From Phytophthora hibernalis (lineage: Eukaryota > Oomycota > Peronosporomycetes > Peronosporales > Peronosporaceae), in assembly GCA_012656075.1 (NCBI GenBank), contig JAAKBF010000125.1, forward strand, positions 149,056 to 213,055: a stretch of DNA of 64,000 nucleotides. Direction: 5' to 3'. The position numbers and the translations under genes are program-made. The notes beneath the pieces are model-generated. The model was not told the DNA's origin and ran no database searches. It worked only from the letters and a program-made list of their open reading frames with translations. This document shows, one piece after another, positions 48,313 through 58,689 of the stretch (positions are counted from its first letter, which is position 1; each line of letters begins with the position of its first letter).

Positions 48313-48982
48313 AGCGGGATAGCTCCGTTCTGTTGTAAAAAGCTTATTTATTCATGCACAGCGCATGCCGAGCACACACCAATGATATCACTTTTGATTG
48401 ACTTTAGTTTGTTGAGCCTTTCAATTAAGTGCAGCGAGTTTACCGGTAGTCGAATGAAATGCATACATGTACATGTACAGTCGGCGAATCCCTGAAAGAG
48501 GTAGCGTATCCGGATATGGCTACAGACCATTAGGCGCACGTGTTTTTCCTAAGATCGTATGTACTGTAGTAGCTCGCTAAGGCAGAGTGGTGCCTGGAAA
48601 TTGCTGCAATGTTCTTCTGTAGCCGGCGAAAAGAAATTGAACTCCCGATAATGTAATCTGGTTGAAGGGGAGCAGTTTAGTTGCGGCGCTGTCGTTTTCG
48701 TGAGACCAGTGGCCATTACAGAAAACTGAGCATGGTGAGAACTGTAACTACGCTCGACTACATGTAGTCTACATGATGTAGATTAGCCTGCCACGAGCGC
48801 AGGAAAAACTACTACGAGTATTTTACTACTGGTACTCTGAAAAGCGCAAAAAGTGATTCAGGAAAGTGACGAGGGCTAGTTCAATTGAAGTACCTGTATG
48901 ATACAGGCTTTATCATGTTGAGAGAACTGTCTTTCGCTGAATCAGCGAGCAGTACAGATCTCAGAGCCGAGTATGATTTTGT
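48313..48982. other. 3' flank of left PX-RING gene inside duplication
   Basis: Shared by both arms. No gene seen; CTACATGTAGTCTACATGATGTAG (48760-48783) gives short palindromes. Confidence 0.4.
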
Positions 48983-50243
48983 AGCCACACAAGTACTTTG
49001 AAGTACTTCGAAGTAATTTGCAGGTGCCTCAATTGAGGCATGGATACTGCAGCCAGTAGCCCTCGAAGAAAGGCCGATAAACGAATAAACGAAGCAATGG
49101 AAGAAGAAGAAAAACATTTATCAAGCTCTGTTATTTATACATGTATGCCATGCCCACTGCTTAAGTTTAAAATCGATGTCATGGCTCAATCTGGTAGCGT
49201 GATAGCGAGGAGCAGTGGCGGTATTTTACAAGAGAAACATTATTTGGTTATCGGTTCTCCAAAACTAACTCCATTCTACCTACTATCCTAATCTTCCAAA
49301 GTAGACCCTGTTGAGACCGTCGGAATTCACTTCCAGCGGATCAATTCCTTCTGTGGATCGATCTAGCGCTTCGCAAACTTCATCGAACTTTCATGCAATC
49401 TCTCAATAACGTCCCGTAGAGTGGCCTCTGTATTCCTGGCTGAACCTTTTAAAGGGGTAGATTATCGTGGCAGTACTGCATGTCTGATTCATTCAATAAT
49501 TCGCTGCGAGCACAAGCAAGTTTTTGCCTTCTGAGGTACCTAAATTCCAGCTCTCAGTCTATTTCAAGTATTTTAATACTTGAAATAGACTGAGAGCTTG
49601 TTCCAGTGTATGGGGTGCAGCTGTGAAGTCACAACAAGAGTCATTATGAAGGCAAATGACACGATGCCTGCATTGGTTTGTACGTGAGCTACATGTATCT
49701 ACCGGTACATACTTCGAATTAGTACATTTACATATGGAGCCGTAAAAACATTATACCTGACTGAGCAACGAAAAGCAATGGTTGTTTGATATCGAGGTTT
49801 GCGCTTCAAATAATTACGCGCAGCTTTAATTGAAAGTGGATACAACGCTGCAGCACGAGTAAAAAGTTGTATCACCAGAACAGTCGTTTACTGTTGAAGT
49901 TTTGTATTTCTGAGGCACCATGTGTTACCGAGTCCAAGACTTCACCTGTCGTCGAATGTAGCAGCGATCACTTTGCATACCGTAATTACATAAGGCTCCG
50001 TAAGGTCGAGCTAGAGAGGCGGTGGTTTCAGATCCACCGGAGCGAGTAGCCGTCTGCTCGCCTCACTCTCTTAAAAGCAACAATCTAAGCAGAACAACCC
50101 CACTGAGCCATCTTGCTAAAGCTCCTATCCAACCAAGCTTCCTCGACAATCACCGCAAAGGAAGCCACACAGCGAGAGGAAAGTCTGCTCTCGGTGTAAG
50201 TGGCACCATATTGCAATTACCATGTAGTTTAATGTGTTAGCGA
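48983..50243. other. Unique spacer between inverted arms
   Basis: 1.26 kb with no counterpart on the other side and no supported gene. It carries a 50 bp palindrome (49549-49598) and AT-rich sequence. Confidence 0.5.
49549..49598. repeat. Perfect 24 bp stem palindrome with 2 nt loop
   Basis: The arm 49549-49572 (AGCTCTCAGTCTATTTCAAG...) is the exact reverse complement of 49575-49598, separated by TT. It lies roughly midway between the inverted arms. Confidence 0.9.
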
Positions 50244-50908
50244 AATCGTACTCGGCTCTGAGATCTGTACTGCTCGCTGATTCAGCGAAAGACAGTTCTC
50301 TCAACATGATAAAGCCTGTATCATACAGGTACTTCAATTGAACTAGCCCTCGTCACTTTCCTGAATCACTTTTGCGCTTTTCAGAGTACCAGTAGTAAAA
50401 TACTCGTAGTAGTTTTTTCCTGCGCTCGTGGCAGGCTAATCTACATCATGTAGACTACATGTAGTCGAGCGTAGTTACAGTTCTCACCATGCTCAGTTTT
50501 CTGTAATGGCCACTGGTCTCACGAAAACGACAGCGCCGCAACTAAACTGCTCCCCTTCAACCAGATTACATTATCGGGAGTTCAATTTCTTTTCGCCGGC
50601 TACAGAAGAACATTGCAGCAATTTCCAGGCACCACTCTGCCTTAGCGAGCTACTACAGTACATACGATCTTAGGAAAAACACGTGCGCCTAATGGTCTGT
50701 AGCCATATCCGGATACGCTACCTCTTTCAGGGATTCGCCGACTGTACATGTACATGTATGCATTTCATTCGACTACCGGTAAACTCGCTGCACTTAATTG
50801 AAAGGCTCAACAAACTAAAGTCAATCAAAAGTGATATCATTGGTGTGTGCTCGGCATGCGCTGTGCATGAATAAATAAGCTTTTACAACAGAACGGAGCT
50901 ATCCCGCT

Positions 50909-51828
50909 TCAGAACGAGTCGACCTCCGCGTGGCACGTGGGGCATCGCATCTCCTCGTTCAGCTTGGACACGATGCACTCATCGTGAAAGTGGTGTCCGC
51001 ACGACAGCGTCGTGGTGTAGCTCAGCACGCTGCTGCGGCGACTCGAGGTGCTGCGGAAACTGTCCGTCTCTGACGAAGACGTCGACGTGCTGAACGCCTC
51101 GCCGTCCAGACTCGAGTTGCACAGCATGCACACGCCGGCGTCCTCCGCTTCGTCCGCCAGCTCGTCGCCCTCGTCCGACGTCACCGACATGGACGAGCAC
51201 ACGCTGTCGCGCAGACTGCCGAGGCTGAAGCTGTGGCTGCTGCCAGTGCCAGTGCCAGTGCAGCCGACCAGCGCGTTCAGCGGGTGGCGCTTGTCGCTCA
51301 CGTCGCCCAGCACGAAGTCCACCACCAGCTGCGTCACGCGGCCGGCCACAATGGAGCAGGCCGCCGCGTTCTGGCGGTTCACGACGAACTTCTGCAGCGA
51401 CGTGAGCACGTGCTCCAGCGCGTCGCGGCGCTTCTCCACGGCGCAGTCGCTGTGGCTGCCCAGTCCGAAGAGCGAGCCAGAGCCTGGGAAGTAGCTCTTG
51501 ACGAACGAGTAGAGCCACGGACACTCGGCCTGGCAGAAGTGGCCGAGGCGCAGGGCCGCCAGCAGCTGCGTCTGGAAGGTCTTGTACTCATCGAAGGAGC
51601 GCGCGCGACGCCAGCGGATCTGCGAGGCGGAGTGTTCCACCTGAAGCTCATAGCGCACGTCGCGTTTGCTGAGGCGGTTGGAGGTGACACGGAGCGAGAC
51701 CTGCTCGAGAAGGGCGGCGAGTGGCGCCAATGGGGTGGGGCTGGGCGCTTGCGGGAGGCCGCGGTGGAGCTGCTACTGCTGGAGTGACGGTGCTGGTGAT
51801 ACACTTGGTGTTGCGTCGAGAGCATCAT
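50909..51828 (-). CDS. PX-domain and RING-H2-type zinc-finger protein (right copy), frameshifted leader
   Basis: Same protein as the left copy, but a run of five C has become four near 51747, so the leader from 51828 goes out of frame after RKRPAP. Everything from the ATG at 51730 onward (273 codons, complete PX-like and RING regions) is intact, and translation could begin there, losing only the low-complexity leader. The homopolymer context makes a sequencing error plausible. Confidence 0.8.
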
Positions 51829-52136
51829 GGTCGATTAAAAGGAGCTTGCCTGCTGCCAGGTCGATTGGGTAGTGATGGATGGAGCGGCCGATATGAGAGA
51901 CCGAGCAGCGGGAGGTGGGCACCGTACCGGCGTAATCGCGTCCGTCCAGCGGGAACGAAACCGCATAATTTGCGTAATATGGCCCGGCTATGGCTAGGTC
52001 GAGACACGGGCCGATGCGTAATCTGCCAAGGGACACTCTTATCACGCAAGACCTGCGCAATAACATAATATACGATTCAACAGGGAGTTCTTGTCCGACC
52101 GTCGTAAGGATTCACGGCCGGCGCAATCATTTTCTT

Positions 52137-52203
52137 GGGTCGACCACCATTCTAGCGACTTATGGAAATCGCCGACTTAAGTCGCTAGAATGGTGGTCGA
52201 CCC
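52137..52203. repeat. Hairpin, 26 bp perfect stem, in right arm
   Basis: GGGTCGACCACCATTCTAGC... (52137-52162) pairs with 52178-52203 across a 15 nt loop. The long perfect stem in non-coding sequence is MITE-like. Confidence 0.88.
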
Positions 52204-52812
52204 ATTGGAACCCGCTGCGATAGTCGCATGTATGAACCCGAGTCTGTTTGCCGGTGGTCATCGCTGCCTATTATAGTCCTGCTGAATTGGCTGCTCACAT
52301 CAATCAACCCCGCGACATTGTTGGCTTCACCGTTTATCCGTTCAGCCGGCTCGGTCGCGGGATTTTTAGCTCCGGCAAAGCCATCGCCCGTATCCTCGAT
52401 GATGGCGGCGGTACTATAATATCGAGGCGCGAGTTGCGGCTTTGTGTATCCATCCTCCGCTGCAATGCCACAACGGTGGCCCCGATTTGATCGCGACCTC
52501 AGCGAGAGGATTCTGTAGCGCGATTCGTCTCCGCTGCGAAGCCTCTGCAGCACCTCTGCCGCTCGTTGAAGCATCCGCAGGAATTCACGAGACCCAAGGA
52601 TGCTTGGCGACATACACACGAGACATGGGCGCGATTACTTCGACGGCCCCGTCGTCCCATGCACGGCATCAACCCAGCAGTGCACAAGTCGGCGGTCGAT
52701 CTTGAAAAGTCATTCCAACTTGAACCGATCGGCGATATCCTTCATCACTTGCACACCACACAACTCCAATCTGTAGTACAGAACCTTTGCCATGGCGCAG
52801 CATTGCCCACTC

Positions 52813-54514
52813 ATCGCGCGAGCTACAGCAATGCAATTCTAGTCTGGACGGTGGTCGTTGTAAATGAAAATGAAGAGAGCTATTAAAAGAAATACTAGAA
52901 CAGGTATTACAGTGGTGCTGCCTGGCTGGACCATATCCGATCGAAAGCACACTGTGTCTCACAAGTTTTTTAGACTTGATTTCTTCTCAAATCGCGATAT
53001 ATTATCCTGGGTTATAAGTTTATAGCGGTGCCGAAAACGAGGTGCGCCACTGTTTATATATAATACATGTGGTTGGTGCCGCTCGCTTCAATAAGCTTCC
53101 AGTACTATTTTTATTGCCACGCATATGTTTTATATTCGTAAATTTTACTGATTACTTCTACAACAACCCTAAGCCCACTACGACTCGCAAGCTTCGCCTC
53201 CGCTTGCCAGTCAAGCACTGCTGGTCCTGGGTTTGCACCGCGTGCTTCGCACACGGCCTTCAAACCGCAGGCGTACTCACTACGCTCGTCTCACGTGGTG
53301 TGCATCTCCATGATCCCTAACCCCGCTACGGCTGGCAAGCTTCGCCTTCGCTTGACAGCCAAACACTGATTGGTCCTGGGTTTGCACCCGCGTGCTTCGC
53401 ACACGGGCTTCAAACCGCAGGCGTACTCTGCGCTCGCCTCCTCAGTATGTCTCATGGCCACCTTCGCTGCGCTCGAGGGGGAATGGTGATGTCAACAATT
53501 AGCACGCTATGCAAAGTGACAATGTATTGATGCATCTCATACTACCGTCCCACATCTACCCATCTCCTCGCAGCAATCGTGTATCGCCTCTCATATGTTG
53601 TATTTCATACTATCTTCTTCTTTTGTCGTCTCTCATACTATTTCGCCTCGTCCATTCAGTTTAAGTATGGTATTTACACCGTTATATTTTGGCTATGTAC
53701 GATTTGATGTACACCACACCAATAAAGTGTAGTACACACCAACTTCCTATGAATTCTCCAATAAAATGTATAGTGAAGAGTGATACCAGCGTATAGCGCC
53801 CATCTACATATAGTGTATATAATGCGTAGTGTATATTACACAGTCCTGTAAATGGCGTATAGGTATAGTTTGGTACAATGCACACATCTTACCGGTATAG
53901 TGTATAGTATGGGGTGTTGCATAAATAATATAATTGATAGACTGAGAGTACAGTACACAGAGTAGAGCACGTTGTATGCACAGTGCCGATATATATCATG
54001 CACAGTGCCAGCTGTGTTCTTGGCTACCGATGCCAGGCACCAGCATCGTATAATGTCTGGCACCGATCTGGCAAGGTATTACAAAAGCACTTGCTACTGC
54101 GCCCGATTTGCAGTCCCACGCCAGGTTTTGTTATGTTTTTGTAATTTGTGTAATCGCAGGGGGCGGTCTTGCCGTTATTGACCAATCGGTTTGTTTCGTG
54201 TTCCTGCAGAAATATTTGCATTTCGGCTAATGGGAAGACCGGATATGGTCGGGATCGTGCTACCAATCGTAGTCAGTGTGACAGTGTTTAAATTTGGCCA
54301 ATGTGGGGCCTTCGCTTCGCTCGGCTGTTTGGAAGGCCGTTTTTAGCGAATAAGGCGCCGCTTCGCTGCGCTTGGCAGATATATTTTAGCCAATCGAAAG
54401 TCCGGATTTGCGTTACCTGGGGTGCGTACGGACATACGGACAGACGGACGGACAGGTTTCTCTGTTACGGGGGATTTGCGGCATCATGCCGCAGGAATGA
54501 CATGATATGACAAC
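52813..54514. other. Intergenic; RING trace, tandem duplication and AT-rich sequence
   Basis: About 52830-52855 matches the start of the RING relic (TCTAGTCTGGACGG), showing that the right outer edge also abuts a RING copy. About 53640-53990 is AT-rich with many TATA/GTATA repeats. 54300-54390 has further CTTCGCTTCGCTCGG-type sequence. No gene is supported. Confidence 0.45.
53169..53460. repeat. Tandem duplication, ~148 bp unit, with CTTCGC hairpins
   Basis: 53169-53316 and 53317-53460 align through GGTCCTGGGTTTGCAC, CGTGCTTCGCACACGG and CTTCAAACCGCAGGCGTACT. CGTGCTTCGCACACGG can fold on itself. Similar CTTCGC-rich pieces occur at 53463 and 54307-54390. Confidence 0.7.
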
Positions 54515-54650
54515 GTCTGCCTAAATGAAGCAGTCTCCGCACGGCAAGTGGGACACTGCATCTTCTTTTACGGCTTCACCACGATACATTCGTCGTGGAA
54601 TCGGTGCCGCACTGCAGCGCTATCAAGAGCTGCGTCGGATCGATGACCTG
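54515..54650 (-). pseudogene. RING C-terminal relic
   Basis: The minus strand reads (with a one-base frame change) CGHRFHDECIV, then an in-frame stop, then MQCPTCRAE: the second half of a RING like that of the PX-RING genes. It is the third fragment of this family in the neighbourhood and sits just left of the MULE. Confidence 0.65.
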
Positions 54651-55064
54651 CGGAAGATATAAGTTTCCTTTGAATTTCAATCTGGTTACATATTAAACGG
54701 GTCTACTGCGGGTCTGGTAAGGGTGAGGGTAGGGCCTGTGTTTTTCACAGGTCAGGCCCTGGTCAGGCTGACCCCGCACCTGACCCGTAAAATACAAGTT
54801 GCGTCCTCAAGTAAAATACTTTCTTGAATATACCGATATTCAACCGGTATGCCGAGTTGTGTCGTTTCGAAATAAAATCTTGCAAGTGTCCTTTCGGTAT
54901 AAAGTTTGAGGAGTGCTTTGATGTACAGTATTCACTGCAACAGGTTGGCTCCTGGCTGTATTCCCCGAACCAAGCGTTACGCAAACATCTCCATATATCC
55001 TCAAACGAGTGGCCACAGCGGCGTTTTCGGCCCGGTCCCTGTCTCCTTAGCACTCACTTCCAAA

Positions 55065-56402
55065 ATGGACGACGTCCAAGAACTCTGCTCCTTCGAGACC
55101 ACTGTCCACTGAAAGGCCTATGCCTTCACGAAGGCGTATTCAGTTGGCCGCAAGACATGCTATCGCTGCAGCTACTATCGTAGTTGCAAGTGCAAGGCCC
55201 GTGTCGACGTGATGGCGGATGGCTCCTTCCAGAACTCGGTGGATCACACCTGTGGGAAACCCCTTCCTGCTGATCTCTCCGCTACTGTTGCCGACGGACG
55301 TGAGGGTGCGGTCGAAGAAATGAAAGCCGAAGTCGACGCACTTGCTTTGGCAAACCTGACGTTCGTACCGACGAAGATCTGGGACCTGATTCGCGAGGAA
55401 TTCACGTCGCCCACGATGATCCGCGGGCTGTCTCGCGACCAAGTCATCAGCCGCGTGTACCGGACGCGCAACCGCCACTTTGGGTCCTCTATCTACGGAC
55501 AAGTTGAAGTTCTCCCATTCTCTTTGACGAAGGATGGCGACGCTACGTTCTTCCAGTTTCACTACACCTCTGTGGATGACGGTGCGGTGCAGCACCTTCT
55601 TGGTTGGGGACACCCAGCTTCAATTCGTCTGCTGTCGTACAACCAGACCACTCTCTATATCGATGGCACCTTTCACTGCGTTCCAAGTAGTGGATGGTCA
55701 CGATCGCGTCTCCAAATGCTTTGTGCCATACGTGTACTGCCTCACAACCAACAAGTCTGAGTGGATGTACTGGCACACGCTACACTGTGTTCAAGCCGCC
55801 ACAGGGATGAACATGAATGTCGGAACGGTGTCCTGCGACCTTGAGAGGGTCTCATCAATGCCACCAGCGACCAGTTTCCTAGTGCGGGCATCCTGGGGTG
55901 CCTGTTCCACTTCAAACAGGCAGTCCGCCACAAGATAATCAAGCTTCGCCTTCCCTAGGAGGAGGTCAGCGGAATGATGCTGAGATGCTATCTGGATGCT
56001 CTCACCGTCACCCCTCACGACTGCATCGACCCACATGGAATCGACTTCGTGATCGACAAGTTCAAGAGCCATCTGGTTGAGCAAGAGAGGAACTACTCGG
56101 AGGGGAAGTGGGAAGAGTTCTGGGCATACTCCCGTAAGACTTGGCTGGAGCTATACCCCGCACTTTTGGAACATACACGGCATTCAGCGCACAGTGGTTA
56201 ACCGCACCAACACCCCCTCGAGCGTTACGACCGCGAGCTGAACAACGCTTTCATAACGGGCAACCCTAATGTTCCCACGTTCGTCGGTGTTATTGAAGAA
56301 CGCTCTTCGCGCTACGTGGATCTCCTGGAGGACATTGCTCGCAAGCGAGCCCAAGCTACCAAACACGGAACGTATGTCGTCCCGCCGCAGTTCACGGTTT
56401 AG
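55065..56402 (+). pseudogene. MULE transposase with FLYWCH-type zinc finger, disabled
   Basis: The start ATG is 55065. The N-terminal Cys-rich part (CYRCSYYRSCKCKA...DHTC, about 55158-55252) is FLYWCH/WRKY-like, the usual MULE DNA-binding module. The MULE catalytic domain follows: LYIDGTFHCVP with the first Asp (about 55656-55688), VSCDLERGLINA with the second (about 55827-55860) and GCLFHFKQAVRH, the family's C...H..Q motif (about 55896-55930). The C-terminal part runs to TAG at 56400. Breaks: TGA near 55110 (a likely former Trp codon), frame changes near 55684, 55850 and after 56150, and TAG near 55957. All family landmarks are present, so the identification is strong. Confidence 0.85.
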
Positions 56403-56689
56403 GAAGCTCCTCCGGCATCGTGGTAGAACCGCTTACATTTGTTTGCGTAGTAGTTCCAGGCTTATCGTGCAAGTAACCTTAACGTTAACTCTGGTAATAC
56501 AGCATGTCAAGTTTCTTTTACAATTACATGTACGGTATCGTTGCAGCACTGCCACGAAACCGATACATCAACCAATACAGCAACTTCATGCTTCAACTTA
56601 CCATAAAAAGCTTATATGTTATCGTGAATGTCCAATAAAATCAAAAACAAATCTATTTTGATTGGCCTCACCGCAAGGTTGTATTGATA

Positions 56690-57570
56690 TTAGACAAAGC
56701 TGCCTACGTTGCTTAAGACAATGTCTGTCACCGGCAGACATTGTGGTTGCTTCTTGTTGTTTTTGCGGTACCCACCGGCACTGAAAGTCTTGCCACAATG
56801 TAGACACTTGCGCGGGCGCTCCGTGGGACGGTTATTGCGAAGGCGAACCCGATTGGCAGCTGCTGGGTTGAGAGAAGCGGTGCTGGCACATTAGAGAAGA
56901 GACCACGTCCATTTTTCCGCAGTACTGGCACACGTATCCTTCTCGTTTACCTCCGCAACGATGTCAGCACACGAACTCGATCCCCGGAATCGTGACGTAG
57001 CAGTGCAGGCGATAGTTAATCTCACTGTAGGATACGCCACAATGGATCAGATCCCCTCGGAATAGGAGACACTCACCAGGTTGGAGTTCCACCACCACAG
57101 TGCTGGACGGATCTGCCGTCGTGTAGCAGCTCTCGAACACCTTCAGACGTTTACCAGCCTCTATCGCGACGATCATGCTGCACAGAATGGTTTCAGGGTG
57201 CTTGGCAGTGACCTTGGCAATCTGCGCTGGCGTGTAGTCCTTGTGCGGGGCTTGCTCAACGCCGTCTGCCTTCGACTTCATGAACGAGTAGACCGTGGGC
57301 ACGTAGTTGCGGTCATGAGAGCGCACAACAAACTCCAGCTCTTGCTGCAGCAACTTCACAGCGTCGGATAACTTGTCGTTTTTGACAGGAAGTCGAGACT
57401 GGCGACGGTCGTCGTCTTCAACTGAACCACCGACCTCCTTGAATACAGGGACGTAGAAGCGTGCCTTAGCTTCACCGAGTAGGACTGCAAGAGTATCAAC
57501 AGATACTCAGCCTGGAGACTTGGTAACCCCACGGAAGTGCTGGAAACTCGGGTGCGGGGTTAGAGGCCAT
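56690..57570 (-). pseudogene. Fe(II)/2-oxoglutarate oxygenase-like cargo gene with zinc-finger tail, frame-broken
   Basis: Starts at ATG 57570 (MASNPAPEFPALPWG), a frame change near 57505, then a long frame to 56964. The core has the double-stranded beta-helix pattern of 2OG-Fe(II) oxygenases: metal-binding HxD as His-Lys-Asp at 57237-57245, then SMIVAIEAGKRLKVF, LQPGECLLFRGDLIHCG with the distal His at 57042-57044, and NYRLHCY with the 2OG-anchoring Arg at 57009-57011. After an in-frame TGA (56964) the same frame gives Cys-rich fingers (HRCGGKREGYVCQYCGK, CQHRFSQ), and another frame gives RKCLHCGKTFSAGGY. It lies on the opposite strand from the MULE transposase inside shared TIRs. Substrate unknown: protein, RNA and DNA oxygenases share this fold. 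Oxygenase fold is inference from motifs. Confidence 0.7.
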
Positions 57571-58112
57571 TTCCAAAATGAAGAAACGGACAAACACTTT
57601 AGGGCGCGAATAATTGATTTGGGATACTAGAACGGCCAAACGATTTGAGGCGCGGCGAAACACTCACAATAATACCGGTATGACAGCGTATTACTATTTT
57701 TGATAAGAATGTATCAGTATTTGACGGATCTGGGTCTGGGTCTGGCCTGTAAGCGTGCGTAGCTTCGCTGTAATATATCCATGGGTCTGGGTCTGGGTCA
57801 GTCTGACCCGGCACCTTACCAGACCCGCAGAAGGCCTGTTTAATAATCTTCCTTCAATCTTGCGATTATACTTTTCAGGCGGAGTGCTTAACGCGTCCGG
57901 CAGAACACAACTTGGACGAAGATAATATGCTATGCGGGTGTAGAATGCACCAACAAGGCAATCCCCAAGACAGAAACAAGCTTACGATGAACAATTTGCT
58001 ATGCTGACTGTATTTTAAAAGATTAAAATCTTGATGCATTTCGAAATCTTGTGCACTTGGCCCATTGTTGGGAGCAAGGCAGTCGCCCTGCTCACACAAC
58101 TCAATGTCGTAT

Positions 58113-58689
58113 TTACACTCGCAGGCGCTGACCCGAAGTCAGAGGGATGCACTCCTTGTACACCTGCCACGAGTACGAGTCCTTGAGGAAGCGCACCCCG
58201 AGCCAGTACCAGCGAAGCGTACAGGTGCCCTGCAGGACGAATAGTCGATGGGGTAGTCCTTGTCGGGAAATTGTTCGTGGCAGTTGCCGCTTTCGAGCAC
58301 ACGGGTATTGTCCAGCCAGACCTCACACGGACGTGTCGTGTATCCGGTTGAACGCATGTTGCCGGCCGGAATAGGCTGGGGTATGCCGTTGGGGTCGGTC
58401 CATCCGCAAAAGTAGTCGGCACCTTCGGTCACCGTGTACTTGGCTCTGTCCATGAAGTCACGCAGGGTCTTGTAGCCATTGTCACGACGCCAGGCATTAA
58501 AGTCTCCTTGAGTCACAAAGCCTTGGCCCTCGAGGAAGGCCAGGGGTTATACTTGGTGTCCTTGTCGTCGGTCTTCCATTGGGGCTCCGGTAAAAGCACA
58601 ACTTGGTGCGCTTCGGCGGTCGGAGCCAGCAGTGCCGCGCAGGTCAGGCCTGCAGCCACGGCGAGGGTTGGCACAATGGAAAGAGTCAT
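58113..58689 (-). CDS. Secreted AA17-type lytic polysaccharide monooxygenase-like protein, frameshifted
   Basis: Likely a secreted copper-dependent polysaccharide monooxygenase of the oomycete AA17 type (family members are reported to cleave pectin). A 27-residue signal peptide (MTLSIVPTLAVAAGLTCAAL..., 58689-58609) ends in AEA and is followed by His at 58606-58608, the mature N-terminal His expected of a copper histidine brace. Then QGDFNAWRRDNGYKTL, YFCGWTDPNG, PCEVWLDNTRVL, NCHEQFP, DYPIDYSSC and, in a third frame, TCTLRWYWLGVRFLKDSY to the stop at 58113. Two one-base losses (a C-run near 58543 and near 58230) break the frame. The segment at 58328-58342 reads YTTRP where I would expect a second His in relatives. 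A crop-disease factor in related species; described here only. Confidence 0.72.

Larger units (their letters stand above)
46418..48982. repeat. Inverted duplication, left arm (~2.56 kb)
   Basis: It is the near-identical reverse complement of about 50244-52812. I compared several stretches directly; differences are few (one C at the start of the RING gene, 1-2 nt around 47022 and 47092, a poly-A length near 48812). Similarity fades at both outer ends near the RING relics and stops sharply at the inner ends. Confidence 0.92.
50244..52812. repeat. Inverted duplication, right arm (~2.57 kb)
   Basis: Mirror of 46418-48982. The inner edge is where the shared gagccgagta tract ends and unrelated sequence begins on each side. 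Confidence 0.92.
54692..57844. mobile_element. Mutator-like element (MULE) with 31 bp TIRs and a cargo gene
   Basis: The left end 54692-54722 (ATTAAACGGGTCTACTGCGG...) and the reverse complement of 57814-57844 (ATTAAACAGGCCTTCTGCGG...) match at 28 of 31 positions. They enclose a plus-strand MULE transposase relic and a minus-strand oxygenase-like gene. GGGTCTGG repeats lie just inside both ends. I see no convincing 8-11 bp target duplication. Confidence 0.75.

Noticed and set aside
49990..50070. Possible tRNA-Leu-like sequence (GGTCGAGC...GGTGGTTTCAGATCCACC)
   Set aside because: The anticodon stem would need an 8-base loop, no T arm (GTTCGA-like) follows and the acceptor stem cannot be closed.
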